Assembly (NCBI RefSeq): GCF_000426505.1
Contig: NZ_AUFM01000018.1
Coordinates: forward strand, 1 to 64,000
Direction of reading: 5' to 3'
Length of the DNA: 64,000 nucleotides
DNA from: Nisaea denitrificans DSM 18348
Lineage (GTDB): Bacteria > Pseudomonadota > Alphaproteobacteria > Thalassobaculales > Thalassobaculaceae
The position numbers and the translations under genes were made by a program. Positions 8,634 through 17,504 of this stretch are shown here, in pieces; position 1 is the first letter of the stretch, and the number at the start of each line of letters is the position of its first letter. The notes beneath the pieces were generated by a model that did not search any database, was not told the origin of the DNA, and saw nothing but the letters and a program-made list of their open reading frames with translations.

Positions 8634-10160
8634 TCAGGAGGATAAAGGCGCGGCGCCATGCTCCTCTCGCCAGTCGGAAAGGAAATCAGCCATTTCCTCC
8701 GAGCCTGTCGCTTCCATATCTTCGGCGGGGAATCGCGCCCCGGCCTCCAGAAGCAACCGGGCGCAGGCAACATGATCCGCCCCGTCCGACCGGGGAGCGA
8801 ATTCCGCGCCGTGAATGACCGTCCCGATGGCATCACCGCCATGGCGGTTGCGGTGTGTCAGATCCGCGCCCTGCGCCATCAGATAGTCGACCTGATCCAC
8901 CCGGCCATTCCAGCCCGCGACATGCAGGGCCGTCAGCTTCATCTCGTCTGCTTCGTCCGGATTCAGTCCGGCCTCGATCAGGGATTTTATCTGGGGCAGC
9001 GCATCCTGGGTCCCGGCGATGCGGACCACGAGCTTTCTGTCTTCACTGCCGAGCTCCATACCCCGGACGCTGCGCTGCGGCTGTGCCCCATCGGCACAGG
9101 AAGCCAGAATCGCTGCTCCGGGATCAAGTTCCTCGCCGAAACCGGCCTCTTCCAGAACCCGTGCGAAATCCCGATTGCCGTAAAGACATGCCAGCGCGTA
9201 GGCACTGCGCCCACGCCATAGGGCAGTCGCATCCGCGCCAAAAGACAGCAGCAGCTCCGCAAATGCGCCGGACCGCCCACGCCGGGCCGCCTGATGAAGC
9301 GTCGTGAACGTCACCGGCGGCTGGCCGCCCGGATGGTGATGGTGCAGCCCTTCATTCGGATCGGCACCGTGCTCCAGCAGAATTCGCACCGGCTCAATCC
9401 GGTCGAAATCGAGTGCCCGGGCCAGCGCATTGGTGCGCGCTGGATTGACGCCATGCCGGCAGAGCAGTTTCAGCCCCTCGGTATGGTTTAGTTCCACCGC
9501 ATGATAGAGGCTCTCATTGTCATCCGGATTGGCGCCATGCCGCAGCAACCATTCTGCAACCGGCATATTGTCCGCATGCCCGACAGCGCCATAAAGCGCC
9601 GACAAACGATGTTCGCTTCCGGGCTCCTCCGCATAGCTCTCGTTCGGGTTCGCACCGTGTTGCCGGAGCAGCTCCGCAATCGCGAGGATACGGTCCGCCG
9701 GAACGTCTGCGGATGTGTGATATTTCGAGAAACAGAGATGGAGCAGCGGTGTCCGGCCATGAGTTTCGGCGATGGCGAGGGACGGGTCCGCCCCGATCCG
9801 GACCTCGACCGCTTCCAGATCATACAGAGCCAGCTCGATCGCGAGATCGAAATGAGCAAGCGCCGGATCCGCCCCCAGCAGCCTCTCTGTCACCCAGGTC
9901 TGGCCGTGATAGAGAGCGGACCGGAGACGTTTTGCCCGGCCCGAGCGGGTCATACCCGCCGTCTCCAGAGCAAGCTTCAGCTTGGGCCAGCACTCGTGGC
10001 CCTCCTCGACGGCGATGACATGCAGGAAATCGGCGTGAAGCGGCTTTTTCGGTGCAGGCACGACAGATCGCAGACGGCGAAGCGCGTCGGCATCGCCACG
10101 CATGCAGGCCTTCTTCAGCAGTTTCGCCGTACGGCGCAATTTTTCGAGATCGGAGGACAT
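8634..10160 (-). CDS. Ankyrin-repeat protein, 508 aa
   Basis: A cytoplasmic protein with no signal peptide, built largely of ankyrin repeats. Recognisable repeat units include TPLLHLCFSKYHT, LSALYGAVGHADNMPVAEWL, FTTLHQAARRGRSGAFAELL and LTALHVAGWNGRVDQVDYL. Between repeats the recurring LLRHGANPDD and LLEHGADPNE turns are diagnostic. The first 100 residues form a different helical domain with DADALRRLRSVV. It probably mediates protein-protein contacts; no enzyme domain is visible. An ATG at 10160 with GGGAGAAAAC upstream is the start. The gene is followed by the SDR gene on the same strand. Confidence 0.88.
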   Translation of the reverse strand: MSSDLEKLRRTAKLLKKACMRGDADALRRLRSVVPAPKKPLHADFLHVIAVEEGHECWPKLKLALETAGMTRSGRAKRLRSALYHGQTWVTERLLGADPALAHFDLAIELALYDLEAVEVRIGADPSLAIAETHGRTPLLHLCFSKYHTSADVPADRILAIAELLRQHGANPNESYAEEPGSEHRLSALYGAVGHADNMPVAEWLLRHGANPDDNESLYHAVELNHTEGLKLLCRHGVNPARTNALARALDFDRIEPVRILLEHGADPNEGLHHHHPGGQPPVTFTTLHQAARRGRSGAFAELLLSFGADATALWRGRSAYALACLYGNRDFARVLEEAGFGEELDPGAAILASCADGAQPQRSVRGMELGSEDRKLVVRIAGTQDALPQIKSLIEAGLNPDEADEMKLTALHVAGWNGRVDQVDYLMAQGADLTHRNRHGGDAIGTVIHGAEFAPRSDGADHVACARLLLEAGARFPAEDMEATGSEEMADFLSDWREEHGAAPLSS

Positions 10161-10692
10161 CCGTTTTCTCCCGTTTGCGCGCCCATGGATCCGCTATGTC
10201 GGGCGCCGGAGGAAAACCGGAAATATCAGGTTTGTATCAAGGTGCTTAACGCTTTCCGCGGATCCGGAGGCTGCCTCATCAGCAATTTCAGATATCACCG
10301 GCATGCATTCCCCGCAAGGCTCAACCGTGACCTATGCGAGGGAAAACCCTGTGTATCCATTGACCCTCATCCGATTCGGAGGCACTCTTTTCATGTCCCA
10401 TCCGGACACACGGAATCCACAACAGGGAGGTCGTATATCGCGATGGAGCCACCGAATCAGGTAACGCGTTCCTGAGAACGGAACGCGACGGCAACAAGCG
10501 GCAGCTGACGCTTCAAGTCCGCAGACATACCAAGTTTTTGAGAGCTAAACGCTCGATAGTCTGTTTTATGCAAGAAGCATGTAATCATGCTATGCCCCAC
10601 TCGACGCTCATGCGCGGTGGGGCTTTGCATTTCAGTCCCTCTTATCCCGCGTCAACTGAGAACGAGCCTGGGAATCACGGATAGCCCCTGCA
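10161..10692. other. Long intergenic region with hairpins, no gene seen
   Basis: About 530 bases between the ankyrin gene and the exonuclease gene, transcribed apart. I see no convincing coding sequence. It holds two inverted repeats on the approach to the exonuclease: AGCATG-TAAT-CATGCT (10576-10591) and GCCCCAC...GTGGGGC (10594-10623, 16-base loop, then CTTT). The second resembles a weak plus-strand terminator, which would fit a short upstream transcript, but I cannot show one. Confidence 0.5.
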
Positions 10693-11280
10693 ATGCATAA
10701 AAACCTGCGCCATGACCGGGTGCTGGTCGTCGATCTTGAGCTGACCTGCTGGGATGGGCTGCCGCCCGACGGTGAGCGTCCGGAGATCATTGAGATCGGT
10801 GTTGCCGAGATTGACCTGAAGCGGGACGAGATCAGCCGTACCGTTTCCATGCTGACCAGCCCCACCGCCTCCCGCATTTCCCCGTTCTGCAACGATTTCA
10901 CAGGCATTACGGATGAAATGATGCAGGCTGATGGAATTCCTTTCGAGGATGCCTGCCGGCAGTTGCGCAAGACCTACGGGTCGACGTCAAAACTCTGGGT
11001 CGGTTGGGGCAGCGACGATGCGCTGCTCGATACCGAGGTTCAGGCAAAGGGCGCCGTCGATCCCGCCTCGCACTGCTACCTCGATCTCTGTCAGGTCCAG
11101 GAATATGTCCTGGCCGGCGGACGCCGGATTTCGCTCGACGAAGCATTGAAAGTGATGAAGCTGGAGCGGGCCGGAACGGCGCATCGAGCTCTCGGCGACG
11201 CTATCGATACGGCCCGCCTGTTTCTGGCCTGGCGGGAGCGGTTCGGTCTCGGCGCCTTGCCGCACGAGCACTTCGACTGA
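10693..11280 (+). CDS. DEDDh-type 3'-5' exonuclease
   Basis: A 195-residue exonuclease of the RNase T/ERI-1 (KapD-like) type, acting on RNA or DNA 3' ends with two metal ions. The acidic residues are visible: D14 and E16 in VVDLELTCWDG, an Asp in the central GWGSDDALLD, and the final H164-x4-D169 in HRALGDAIDTARL. This arrangement is the DEDDh variant. There is no polymerase or helicase domain attached. The family includes oligoribonuclease-like and small-RNA trimming enzymes; the physiological substrate is not evident. It is transcribed alone and ends before a convergent gene. Confidence 0.88.
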   Translation: MHKNLRHDRVLVVDLELTCWDGLPPDGERPEIIEIGVAEIDLKRDEISRTVSMLTSPTASRISPFCNDFTGITDEMMQADGIPFEDACRQLRKTYGSTSKLWVGWGSDDALLDTEVQAKGAVDPASHCYLDLCQVQEYVLAGGRRISLDEALKVMKLERAGTAHRALGDAIDTARLFLAWRERFGLGALPHEHFD

Positions 11281-11305
11281 GACCATTCTCCCGGCATCCC
11301 AACTC

Positions 11306-11791
11306 TCAGCTCCCGTAAATCTCCCGGACCGTATCGAGCCAGAGACGATCCGCCTCTTCCGGATCAAGCACGCCGAAGCTGGCCATATAGATCCCGGCGA
11401 CCTTCAAAAACCGGTGCTTCTCGTCACGGACCCAATCCGCATAGGACCAGGTGATATCCATCGGCGCGATATTCCGCACGGCGCCGCAATAGAGAGCCCT
11501 CGCCGGACCCGATGCGGTGTCGACTGAACATTGCTCAATGGCGAAATCGAAATCCTCGAAGAACCGGATCCGCTGATCGTCCTCAGGCCCATACTCACGC
11601 AAGAGAAGGCCTTCGACCTGCCCGTCGGGATCTTCGACCAAGGCTGGGTAAGGCTCGCCTTCAACCCGGACACGGGCAAAGCCGGACAGGGTTGCCACCG
11701 TCGAGAGCTGCCCCGGATCACGACCTAGGACAAGGGAGAGCACGTCCTGATCCATCAGGGTACCGAAGAAGAAATAAGGAAGCACCCGCAT
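11306..11791 (-). CDS. Gamma-glutamylcyclotransferase (AIG2/GGCT-like) family protein
   Basis: A 161-residue protein of the GGCT/AIG2 fold. The N-terminal strand and loop LPYFFFGTLMD match the family's (Y/F)GTL substrate-binding signature, and VEGLLLREYGPEDDQRIRFFEDFDF covers the central region with the usual catalytic acid position. Members cyclise gamma-glutamyl amides or related adducts. The substrate is unknown here. It lies five bases downstream of the secreted hypothetical gene on the same strand, so the two are probably co-transcribed. Confidence 0.8.
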   Translation of the reverse strand: MRVLPYFFFGTLMDQDVLSLVLGRDPGQLSTVATLSGFARVRVEGEPYPALVEDPDGQVEGLLLREYGPEDDQRIRFFEDFDFAIEQCSVDTASGPARALYCGAVRNIAPMDITWSYADWVRDEKHRFLKVAGIYMASFGVLDPEEADRLWLDTVREIYGS

Positions 11792-11796
11792 CCGCC

Positions 11797-12261
11797 CTAA
11801 CGCTTATCTGCCAGATATACAGTGCAGCGAGTCGAGCCCTCGCGCTTGAATACATAAATGCCGTCCTGAGCCCCGACATTTCTCGGCCCCCGTATGTCCC
11901 GAGCGCGTGCGGCACGGTAGACTTCGCCTCCGATCCGGACGAAACCACCGCCAAAGCGCCGAAACTGACCAACCCGGCATGCATCCGTCGCCGTTTGATC
12001 CAGCTCGACGACTTGCCTCATCGGCCTGCTATCCATGAAAAGCAGGCCGGCTTTCCGGGGGGTTTCGTAAATCGTTTTTTTAACCACCGAGACACGTTTC
12101 ATCCGCCATTTCGGCTTCTCCGCCACCCGTGACAGGTGGCGCGGGTTGGTGCGCTCCGGCGACATGCGTTCCGCCACGGACGATGAGACCGGCACAGTGC
12201 CACCGGCCACAAGTGCAGCCAGCAAGCACGCCGTACGAACAAATCGAATGGGGTTCTTCAT
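11797..12261 (-). CDS. Secreted hypothetical protein, 154 aa
   Basis: The first about 30 residues form a signal peptide with a basic start (KNPIRFVRT), a hydrophobic core (ACLLAALVAGG) and a small-residue cleavage region. The mature part is basic, with two Cys (DACRVG and TRCTVY) that could form a disulfide. I do not recognise the family. A start ATG at 12261 follows a GGGTGATG sequence. It lies between the formamidase gene (24 bases upstream) and the GGCT-like gene (5 bases downstream) in one orientation, so all three may share a transcript. Confidence 0.7.
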   Translation of the reverse strand: MKNPIRFVRTACLLAALVAGGTVPVSSSVAERMSPERTNPRHLSRVAEKPKWRMKRVSVVKKTIYETPRKAGLLFMDSRPMRQVVELDQTATDACRVGQFRRFGGGFVRIGGEVYRAARARDIRGPRNVGAQDGIYVFKREGSTRCTVYLADKR

Positions 12262-12285
12262 TTCATCACCCGTTCATCGTTCCGT

Positions 12286-13230
12286 TCAGCTGGCATCCGC
12301 CAGCAGGTGTTTTGCCAACATAACATGGATCCCCTTGTTTCCATTGACCATTTGCGTGACCCGGAGGTCCGCGGCCAGGCTGCACAGCATGTAAGCTTCA
12401 GCTCGGGTGCGGTTCGTACGAGCCGTGATCAGATCAAGCATCTGACGCAACGCGTCCCGGCCCGCTTCGTCCAGGTCCTCGTTGAAGGCCATGGTAATGA
12501 AATGATCCGGCGTTTCGGCGCGCGGCAGGGTCAGGCTCATGTCATCCCGCACCGTCAGGCGGAAGCGGCCCTCAAGAGCGGTTTCGATGGCTGTCACGCA
12601 GACCTCGCCGTCACCCTGGGCGCCGTGCCCGTCACCGGCAGAGAACAGCGCGCCCTCGACGAAAACAGGCAGGTAGAGGGTTGTGCCCGCCACCAGTTCC
12701 TTGTTGTCAAGATTGCCGCCATTGGCACGCGGCTGAATGGTGCTGACGCGGCCCCAGACCGGCGGCGGCGCAACACCCATCACACCGAAAAACGGATGCA
12801 GCGGCAGCTCAAGCCCCCACGGCAGGCGACCGATATTACGCTCGGTATCGATGGCGATGATGGAAAGGGTGATTTCGTCGAAGTCATCGGGCAACGCGCC
12901 CTTGAGCGGCGCGCTGTAATTGAAGCCCCAATCCTGCCGGACCTTAACGTCGAGAATGTCGACCTGCAGCACATGTCCGGGCTTGGCGCCTTCGACATAG
13001 ACCGGGCCGGTCAGAATGTGACCGGGCAAACCCGGGCGCATTTGGTCGATAACGGCCTGATGCTCAGGGAGAACCGTATAGCCGTCTCCCGGCAGGACCG
13101 GCTTGTCGCCGGAGATCGACTGTATGGTGACTTCCTCGCCCGAGGAAATCGTCAGGGCCGGAGTAAGATCCGCATCGAAGAATCCCCAATGCACCGTTTC
13201 CGGACTGCTCTTGAGCATATGCCCCCGCAT
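12286..13230 (-). CDS. Acetamidase/formamidase family amidohydrolase
   Basis: A 314-residue, full-length FmdA/AmdA-type enzyme, which hydrolyses formamide or short amides to ammonia and the acid. Family hallmarks are present: TGPVYVEGAKPGHVLQVDIL in the first half, HPFFGVMGVAPP, the conserved PRANGGNLDNKELVAGTTLY, and LFSAGDGHGAQGDGEVC, which carries the Asp and His thought to bind metal or catalyse. It probably serves nitrogen scavenging. It sits at the head of a minus-strand run with the secreted hypothetical and GGCT genes. Substrate (formamide versus acetamide) cannot be told. Confidence 0.9.
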   Translation of the reverse strand: MRGHMLKSSPETVHWGFFDADLTPALTISSGEEVTIQSISGDKPVLPGDGYTVLPEHQAVIDQMRPGLPGHILTGPVYVEGAKPGHVLQVDILDVKVRQDWGFNYSAPLKGALPDDFDEITLSIIAIDTERNIGRLPWGLELPLHPFFGVMGVAPPPVWGRVSTIQPRANGGNLDNKELVAGTTLYLPVFVEGALFSAGDGHGAQGDGEVCVTAIETALEGRFRLTVRDDMSLTLPRAETPDHFITMAFNEDLDEAGRDALRQMLDLITARTNRTRAEAYMLCSLAADLRVTQMVNGNKGIHVMLAKHLLADAS

Positions 13231-13252
13231 AGCTACCCTTTCCGTATTTGAA

Positions 13253-13855
13253 TCAATGATGATTGTCAGCGGCCGGTTGGCCGGCTTTGAGCGCCGCCGC
13301 CTGCTTGCGTGCGGCCTTCCGATCCTGTCGTTCGCGTCGCGCGACCTTGAAGCGCTCGATGTAGATATGGCTCCAACGATACCCGATCCAACCGCCTACG
13401 ATCATCCATGGCACGCAGCCGACGAACAGAGGCAGGCCCCATTCGTCCAACATCGCCGTCAGATAGGTCCAGACAGCCGTAATTCCTGAGACGTCGAGAC
13501 TCAGAATTGCATCCAGTCTCTCGGAAAAATGACCGAATGCCGTCAGGTTTTCCCAGCGGCCCAGCATCAGGTTCCCGGTCTGCAAGAAAACATAATAGAC
13601 GATCGGGACCGTGAAGACGTTGGTCGCCCAGGTCCAGGCGAGCGCCACGACCAGATTGAAGGTCCAGGACGGGCGCATCAGCCTGATCAACGACCAGATA
13701 CCAACCACAATCGGCATTTGCACACCGACCAGCGGCGTCAGAGACACCGCGACTCCGATACCGACACCCCGCGCCGTATAGTCCGGCAACCCCGTCCCAC
13801 GGAGGATCGGAATGACGAGCCGGTAACGCAAAAGACGGCTGAGAGGAGTTATCAT
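13253..13855 (-). CDS. DUF2062 domain membrane protein
   Basis: A 200-residue membrane protein of the DUF2062 family. The hydrophobic segments GVGIGVAVSLTPLVGVQMPIV, TFNLVVALAWTWATNVFTVP and the late TYLTAMLDEWGLPLFVG give about three or four helices, ending in a basic cytoplasmic tail rich in Arg and Lys. The family appears in envelope-related contexts, but its function is not established. The ATG at 13855 is preferred; a TTG four codons upstream is also in frame. The gene is 22 bases upstream of the formamidase gene on the same strand. Confidence 0.82.
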   Translation of the reverse strand: MITPLSRLLRYRLVIPILRGTGLPDYTARGVGIGVAVSLTPLVGVQMPIVVGIWSLIRLMRPSWTFNLVVALAWTWATNVFTVPIVYYVFLQTGNLMLGRWENLTAFGHFSERLDAILSLDVSGITAVWTYLTAMLDEWGLPLFVGCVPWMIVGGWIGYRWSHIYIERFKVARRERQDRKAARKQAAALKAGQPAADNHH

Positions 13856-14010
13856 CGGACAGTTCAATTCGTATCGAGTGTGTCAAACAGCGTGACGGAC
13901 CAGCCATAGCAACCAAGGGACGGCATCGTCACGCCACAACAGGACGATTTCATGAATCTCTTTATATTTGGTGACCGGGCCCGGCGATTACACGCCCTTA
14001 CCCGGATTCT

Positions 14011-14826
14011 CTAGGGACGCTCGCCTTTGGCCAGCCGTGCCTCGATATCGTCCACCACGTCGAGGAGCGATGCGACGCTGTCGATCAGATAGTGCGGATT
14101 GCAGCTGCGCAGCGTCTTTTCTGCCTGGCGCTTTTTCTCCGCGAACGCCGCTTCGTCCAGCGCTTCGGTTTCTTCCAGAGACAATCCAAAGGCATTGCCG
14201 GAAACAGTCACACCCACGGTCCAGCAGCCCGCCGCGTTGCCTTCGGCAATCCCCGGCTCGGTGTCGTCCACCTTGATGCAGGCCGAGGCGGGCCAGACAT
14301 CGAGATCCAGAAAACATTTGTACATCATCAGCGGAGTCGGGCGACCATGCGCCAGATCACCGGCGCAAACGATGTTGTCAGGTGCATAGCCGCGATCCTG
14401 TGCGATCGGCACCAGCCGTTCCATGATCTCGCGGTTGTACCCGGTCGTGGAGCCGATCTTCATGCCCCTCCCGCGCAAAGCCGCAACCGTATCCAGCGCA
14501 CCCGGAATGATATCGGCGAAGTCCGGAACCACATCGACATTCATCGGCACGAAGATCTCGTAGATCCGGTCGACATCGTTGTCGGAGAATGCAGCCCCGT
14601 GGGCCTGTTGCCAAGCTTCAGCGATACGCGGCTGAGTGCCAACGGCCTTGATGTGATCCCATTTCGGCAGGCCCATCGGGGCCCTCGCTTCATCGATGCT
14701 GATCTCGACATCGAACGCGGCGAACGCCCGCTGGAATACTCCCATCGGTGCCCGGCTACCATGATCGACGATGGTTCCGGCCCAATCGAAAATGACAGCT
14801 TTGACATGATTGTCGGCGTTGGACAT
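14011..14826 (-). CDS. phnX: Phosphonoacetaldehyde hydrolase (phosphonatase)
   Basis: PhnX breaks the C-P bond of phosphonoacetaldehyde to give acetaldehyde and phosphate, the last step of 2-aminoethylphosphonate use. The protein is 271 residues. The HAD nucleophile is D14 in VIFDWAGTIVDHGS, with the characteristic WAGT. K55 in GLPKWDHIK is at the position of the Schiff-base lysine, and KVDDTEPGIAEGNAAGCW carries the C-terminal acidic residues. A good AAGGAA lies before the ATG. It is 17 bases downstream of the FAD oxidoreductase gene on the same strand, its usual partner. No transaminase (phnW), transporter or regulator is adjacent. Confidence 0.95.
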   Translation of the reverse strand: MSNADNHVKAVIFDWAGTIVDHGSRAPMGVFQRAFAAFDVEISIDEARAPMGLPKWDHIKAVGTQPRIAEAWQQAHGAAFSDNDVDRIYEIFVPMNVDVVPDFADIIPGALDTVAALRGRGMKIGSTTGYNREIMERLVPIAQDRGYAPDNIVCAGDLAHGRPTPLMMYKCFLDLDVWPASACIKVDDTEPGIAEGNAAGCWTVGVTVSGNAFGLSLEETEALDEAAFAEKKRQAEKTLRSCNPHYLIDSVASLLDVVDDIEARLAKGERP

Positions 14827-14843
14827 CTGAATTTCCTTTTCGA

Positions 14844-15989
14844 TTAAGCTGCGGCCCCATAGAGCGAGGCAATGGTCTCTTCGCCGAGGGCAAAGGCGGT
14901 GCTCATGCCGGTACCGCTGGAGACGACCAGCAACCGAACCCCGTCCTCCGGTGTATCGATGAAAGCAGTGCGGTCCGGCGCGGACGGGTAGATGCCGGTC
15001 CAGCGCTCGATCACCCTGGGGTTCGCAAGCTGCAGCATCCGGCTGGCTTCCTCCATGATCAGATCCTCCACCACCGCCGGCGCGAATGGATCCGGGGTTG
15101 GTGCGTAATGGTGGGAATCACCGACGACGAGAGAACCGTCCGCTCCCTGCACCACGATCAGGTGGATGCCGTGCGCCAGCCATTGCGGCTGTTCCCGCTC
15201 CAGCCGCTCGCGCAGCACCTTGGAGGCCGCGCAGCCGGTATAGCCTTCATAGCGCACCAGACTGAGATCCGACATGACCGCACCCGGCAGCTTCCATTCC
15301 GGAGGCTGCGGCGCGACCCGAAGCATCTGCAACTTGCAGAGCCGGAGATTGTAGGATGCCAGCCGCTCCGGATAGAGCGTCGCGATGTCGGGACCGGGGC
15401 AGACAATGACCGACTCGGCCCGGATCGTCCCCGTCGTGGTCTCCACCGTTTCCGCTGAGACGCCGGTCACCGCCGTAGACCAGCGGAATTCAACACCACA
15501 GCTGGCTTCCAGATACTGCGCCAGACGCGGCAGAGCCTGACGCGGCTCGACCCGCGCTTCATGCGGGCTCCACAAGCCACCAAGCACAATCTTCTGCCCC
15601 AGCATTGGCGCCTTTGCCTTGGTCTGCTCGGCCGTCAGAAGGGTGCAGTCGCGCCCCATCTCGGTGGCGGCGAATTCTTCGAGAACCCCAACCGCTTCCG
15701 GCCTTTGGGCCGTCACAAGCAATCCGTCATGAAGTACCGGTATGCCAGCCTTGGGAGCGATATCGCGCCAGATCGAAGCCGATTTGTGCGCCCGCTCCCA
15801 TGTCTTGCCCTGTTTCTGCCCCGTAACCGTCACAAAGCCGAAATTGCGGACGGACGCTCCATTCGATTGCGCGTCCCGGTCAATGATCACGACGCGCTTG
15901 CCGCGCTTTGAGGCCGCGAGCGCACTCGAAAGACCACAAATTCCCCCGCCGACGATCGCCAGATCGTAGCTGTGTCCCATATCGCCCAT
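14844..15989 (-). CDS. FAD-dependent oxidoreductase of the phosphonatase-associated (TIGR03364-like) family
   Basis: A DAO-type flavoprotein of 381 residues. The FAD dinucleotide site is YDLAIVGGGICGLSSALAAS at residues 8-27, and the C-terminal VVSSGTGMSTAFALGEE is the second FAD contact. This family is recurrently coded next to phnX, and members oxidise aminoethylphosphonate or its N-methyl forms to phosphonoacetaldehyde. The gene order here, oxidoreductase then phnX, fits: the flavoprotein would make the substrate that PhnX cleaves, replacing PhnW. Exact substrate preference is inferred. Starts at 15989 and 15980 are both possible. Confidence 0.87.
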   Translation of the reverse strand: MGDMGHSYDLAIVGGGICGLSSALAASKRGKRVVIIDRDAQSNGASVRNFGFVTVTGQKQGKTWERAHKSASIWRDIAPKAGIPVLHDGLLVTAQRPEAVGVLEEFAATEMGRDCTLLTAEQTKAKAPMLGQKIVLGGLWSPHEARVEPRQALPRLAQYLEASCGVEFRWSTAVTGVSAETVETTTGTIRAESVIVCPGPDIATLYPERLASYNLRLCKLQMLRVAPQPPEWKLPGAVMSDLSLVRYEGYTGCAASKVLRERLEREQPQWLAHGIHLIVVQGADGSLVVGDSHHYAPTPDPFAPAVVEDLIMEEASRMLQLANPRVIERWTGIYPSAPDRTAFIDTPEDGVRLLVVSSGTGMSTAFALGEETIASLYGAAA

Positions 15990-16057
15990 CCGAGTTGATC
16001 AGTTCCCTGCCGATAGCACAAAGGTATGACAAAGAAGTTATCTAAGCGAGTGCGGGG

Positions 16058-16621
16058 TCAGGCCGGATCGACGCTTAAATAGGAAAATTTCCCGGAGACA
16101 TCTTCCCAAGCATCATCTGCGACGATGAAAACCCGTGGATGGTTTGCCCCTTCACCCGCCTCGAAGATCTGGCAGGTGAGGCTCATATCCGTGCGGGAGC
16201 CGTCTTTCGACAGCGGCATGATAAGCCGAGACGTCTTCAGGAGGCGGCCCTGGTCCCACATGAATTTGCTGTGCGCAACAACGGGCGCCCGGCGCTCGCA
16301 CGCCAGCGTGTAAAGGCCGAGTATGAAATCCAGGTAATTCCCGCTGAGAACACTGGAAAGATCCTTTCCCGTGATATCGCTGCCGAAAAAATCCGTGAAA
16401 TTCGTGCCGACCACGCGATGACGCACCGTCCGGAGGCTTGTGTCCACGTCGGTCAACAGGCTGTAAGGTAAAAGCTTCGGCCCGATCTCTGCCGGATCAA
16501 GATCGCGCCGAAGCGGGATATCATTCCCGCCCTTTATGCCGGTCCAGTAGGCGTACATCGCAATCAGCGTTGCGTCGCCCAGAACCTCTTCCGTCTCTAA
16601 TTGCAACGCCTCTAGCCCCAA
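16058..16621 (-). CDS. PAS-domain protein (PAS_5/DUF1457-like), 187 aa
   Basis: A small cytoplasmic sensor protein with one PAS-like domain and no output domain. The DLDPAEIGPKLLPYSLLTDV and VRHRVVGTNFTDFFGSDITG segments match the conserved pattern of the PAS_5 group common in Rhodospirillales, followed by GKDLSSVLSG. It probably binds a small ligand or partner. The reading frame begins with TTG (16621) and the next starts are TTG at 16606 and ATG further in, so the N-terminus is uncertain. Upstream is a strikingly AT-rich stretch (16680-16770). It ends near the FAD oxidoreductase gene on the same strand. Confidence 0.75.
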   Translation of the reverse strand: MGLEALQLETEEVLGDATLIAMYAYWTGIKGGNDIPLRRDLDPAEIGPKLLPYSLLTDVDTSLRTVRHRVVGTNFTDFFGSDITGKDLSSVLSGNYLDFILGLYTLACERRAPVVAHSKFMWDQGRLLKTSRLIMPLSKDGSRTDMSLTCQIFEAGEGANHPRVFIVADDAWEDVSGKFSYLSVDPA

Positions 16622-16828
16622 AATCCGAAGCGCAGGAAGCCTGAAATGAAATCAGGCTGGTCGAGGCGACAACTTACCATTCAAATCGATTTTGTCTAAA
16701 ATTTTTATTAGATTGAGTGCTCAAGTATAATTTAACTTTATTCTTGCAAAGTTATTATAAAAAAAATGGACTTTATTGGCCGGCTTCACACGAATGCGTT
16801 ACTGCGATCTGCCGGCCAGAATTTCCCC

Positions 16829-17269
16829 CTATCCAGCAAGTGCTTCCCTATAGCCCTCCAGCAACGGCGCCATGCCGGACAAATCGTATCCCTCCCGTGC
16901 GGCCGCAGACGTCACTTCAGCGATGGATTTTCCGTGAAAACACACCTGCGTAAGGGCCCACAGGATTGTCGAGCGGGTCCCGCTGCGGCAAAACGCAAAA
17001 ACCGGCCCGCCAGCCGCCTCCATCGCCGCATGGTGCTGCGTGACCAGTTCCGGAGATAATGTCGGCAAGGTTATCGGGATGAAAACATAGGATAGGCCCG
17101 CGGCTTCCGCGGCAGCCTTGAGCTCGGCATCTTCCGGCTGCCCCATTTCCTCGCCGTCGGGGCGATTGTTGATAATCGTCTTGAACCCGAGTCCCACAAT
17201 CTCACTCATTTCCTGCGGGAGAACCTGGCCTTTTGCGGCATAGTTTTCGCTGATCTGCTTAAAATCCAT
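16829..17269 (-). CDS. TIGR01244-family protein tyrosine phosphatase-like protein
   Basis: A 146-residue protein of the small DUF442/TIGR01244 phosphatase-like family, also found fused to beta-lactamase-like hydrolases. The presumed active-site loop is PVFAFCRSGTRSTILW (about residues 84-99), with the Cys and Arg spaced as in this family. The N-terminal FKTIINNRPDGEEMGQPED is also characteristic. The function is uncertain: members have been linked to sulfide metabolism and to dephosphorylation. An ATG at 17269 has AGGAGGGTTGAACCCG upstream, a near-perfect ribosome binding site, so a 22-residue upstream extension is rejected. Confidence 0.8.
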   Translation of the reverse strand: MDFKQISENYAAKGQVLPQEMSEIVGLGFKTIINNRPDGEEMGQPEDAELKAAAEAAGLSYVFIPITLPTLSPELVTQHHAAMEAAGGPVFAFCRSGTRSTILWALTQVCFHGKSIAEVTSAAAREGYDLSGMAPLLEGYREALAG

Positions 17270-17438
17270 CGGGTTCAACCCTCCTGCTTTTATTGAATTC
17301 GGGAGACGCCCCACCAGAGGTTCACCCAGTGGCATTCGTCGGTTTCTTCCTGAATAGGAAGCCTCATGTCAAAGCCCCCGCCACCCTAGTCCAGAGGCTA
17401 GTTCAATATGAAACCCGATCTGGTATATAAAAATCTCC

Positions 17439-17461
17439 AGCAAACAACCATACTGTTTGCT
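17439..17461. promoter_or_regulatory. Inverted repeat in the upstream region of the first pentapeptide-repeat gene
   Basis: A perfect 8-bp inverted repeat AGCAAACA-N7-TGTTTGCT lies 43 bases before the ATG. A TATATAA sequence (17423-17430) just upstream could be a -10 element. Position and symmetry fit an operator for a dimeric regulator or a 5' leader hairpin. No regulator can be named. Confidence 0.5.
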
Positions 17462-17504
17462 TAATGCCCGGCCAGCATCAGATCATCCGGGTTTGGGGGA
17501 CTCT

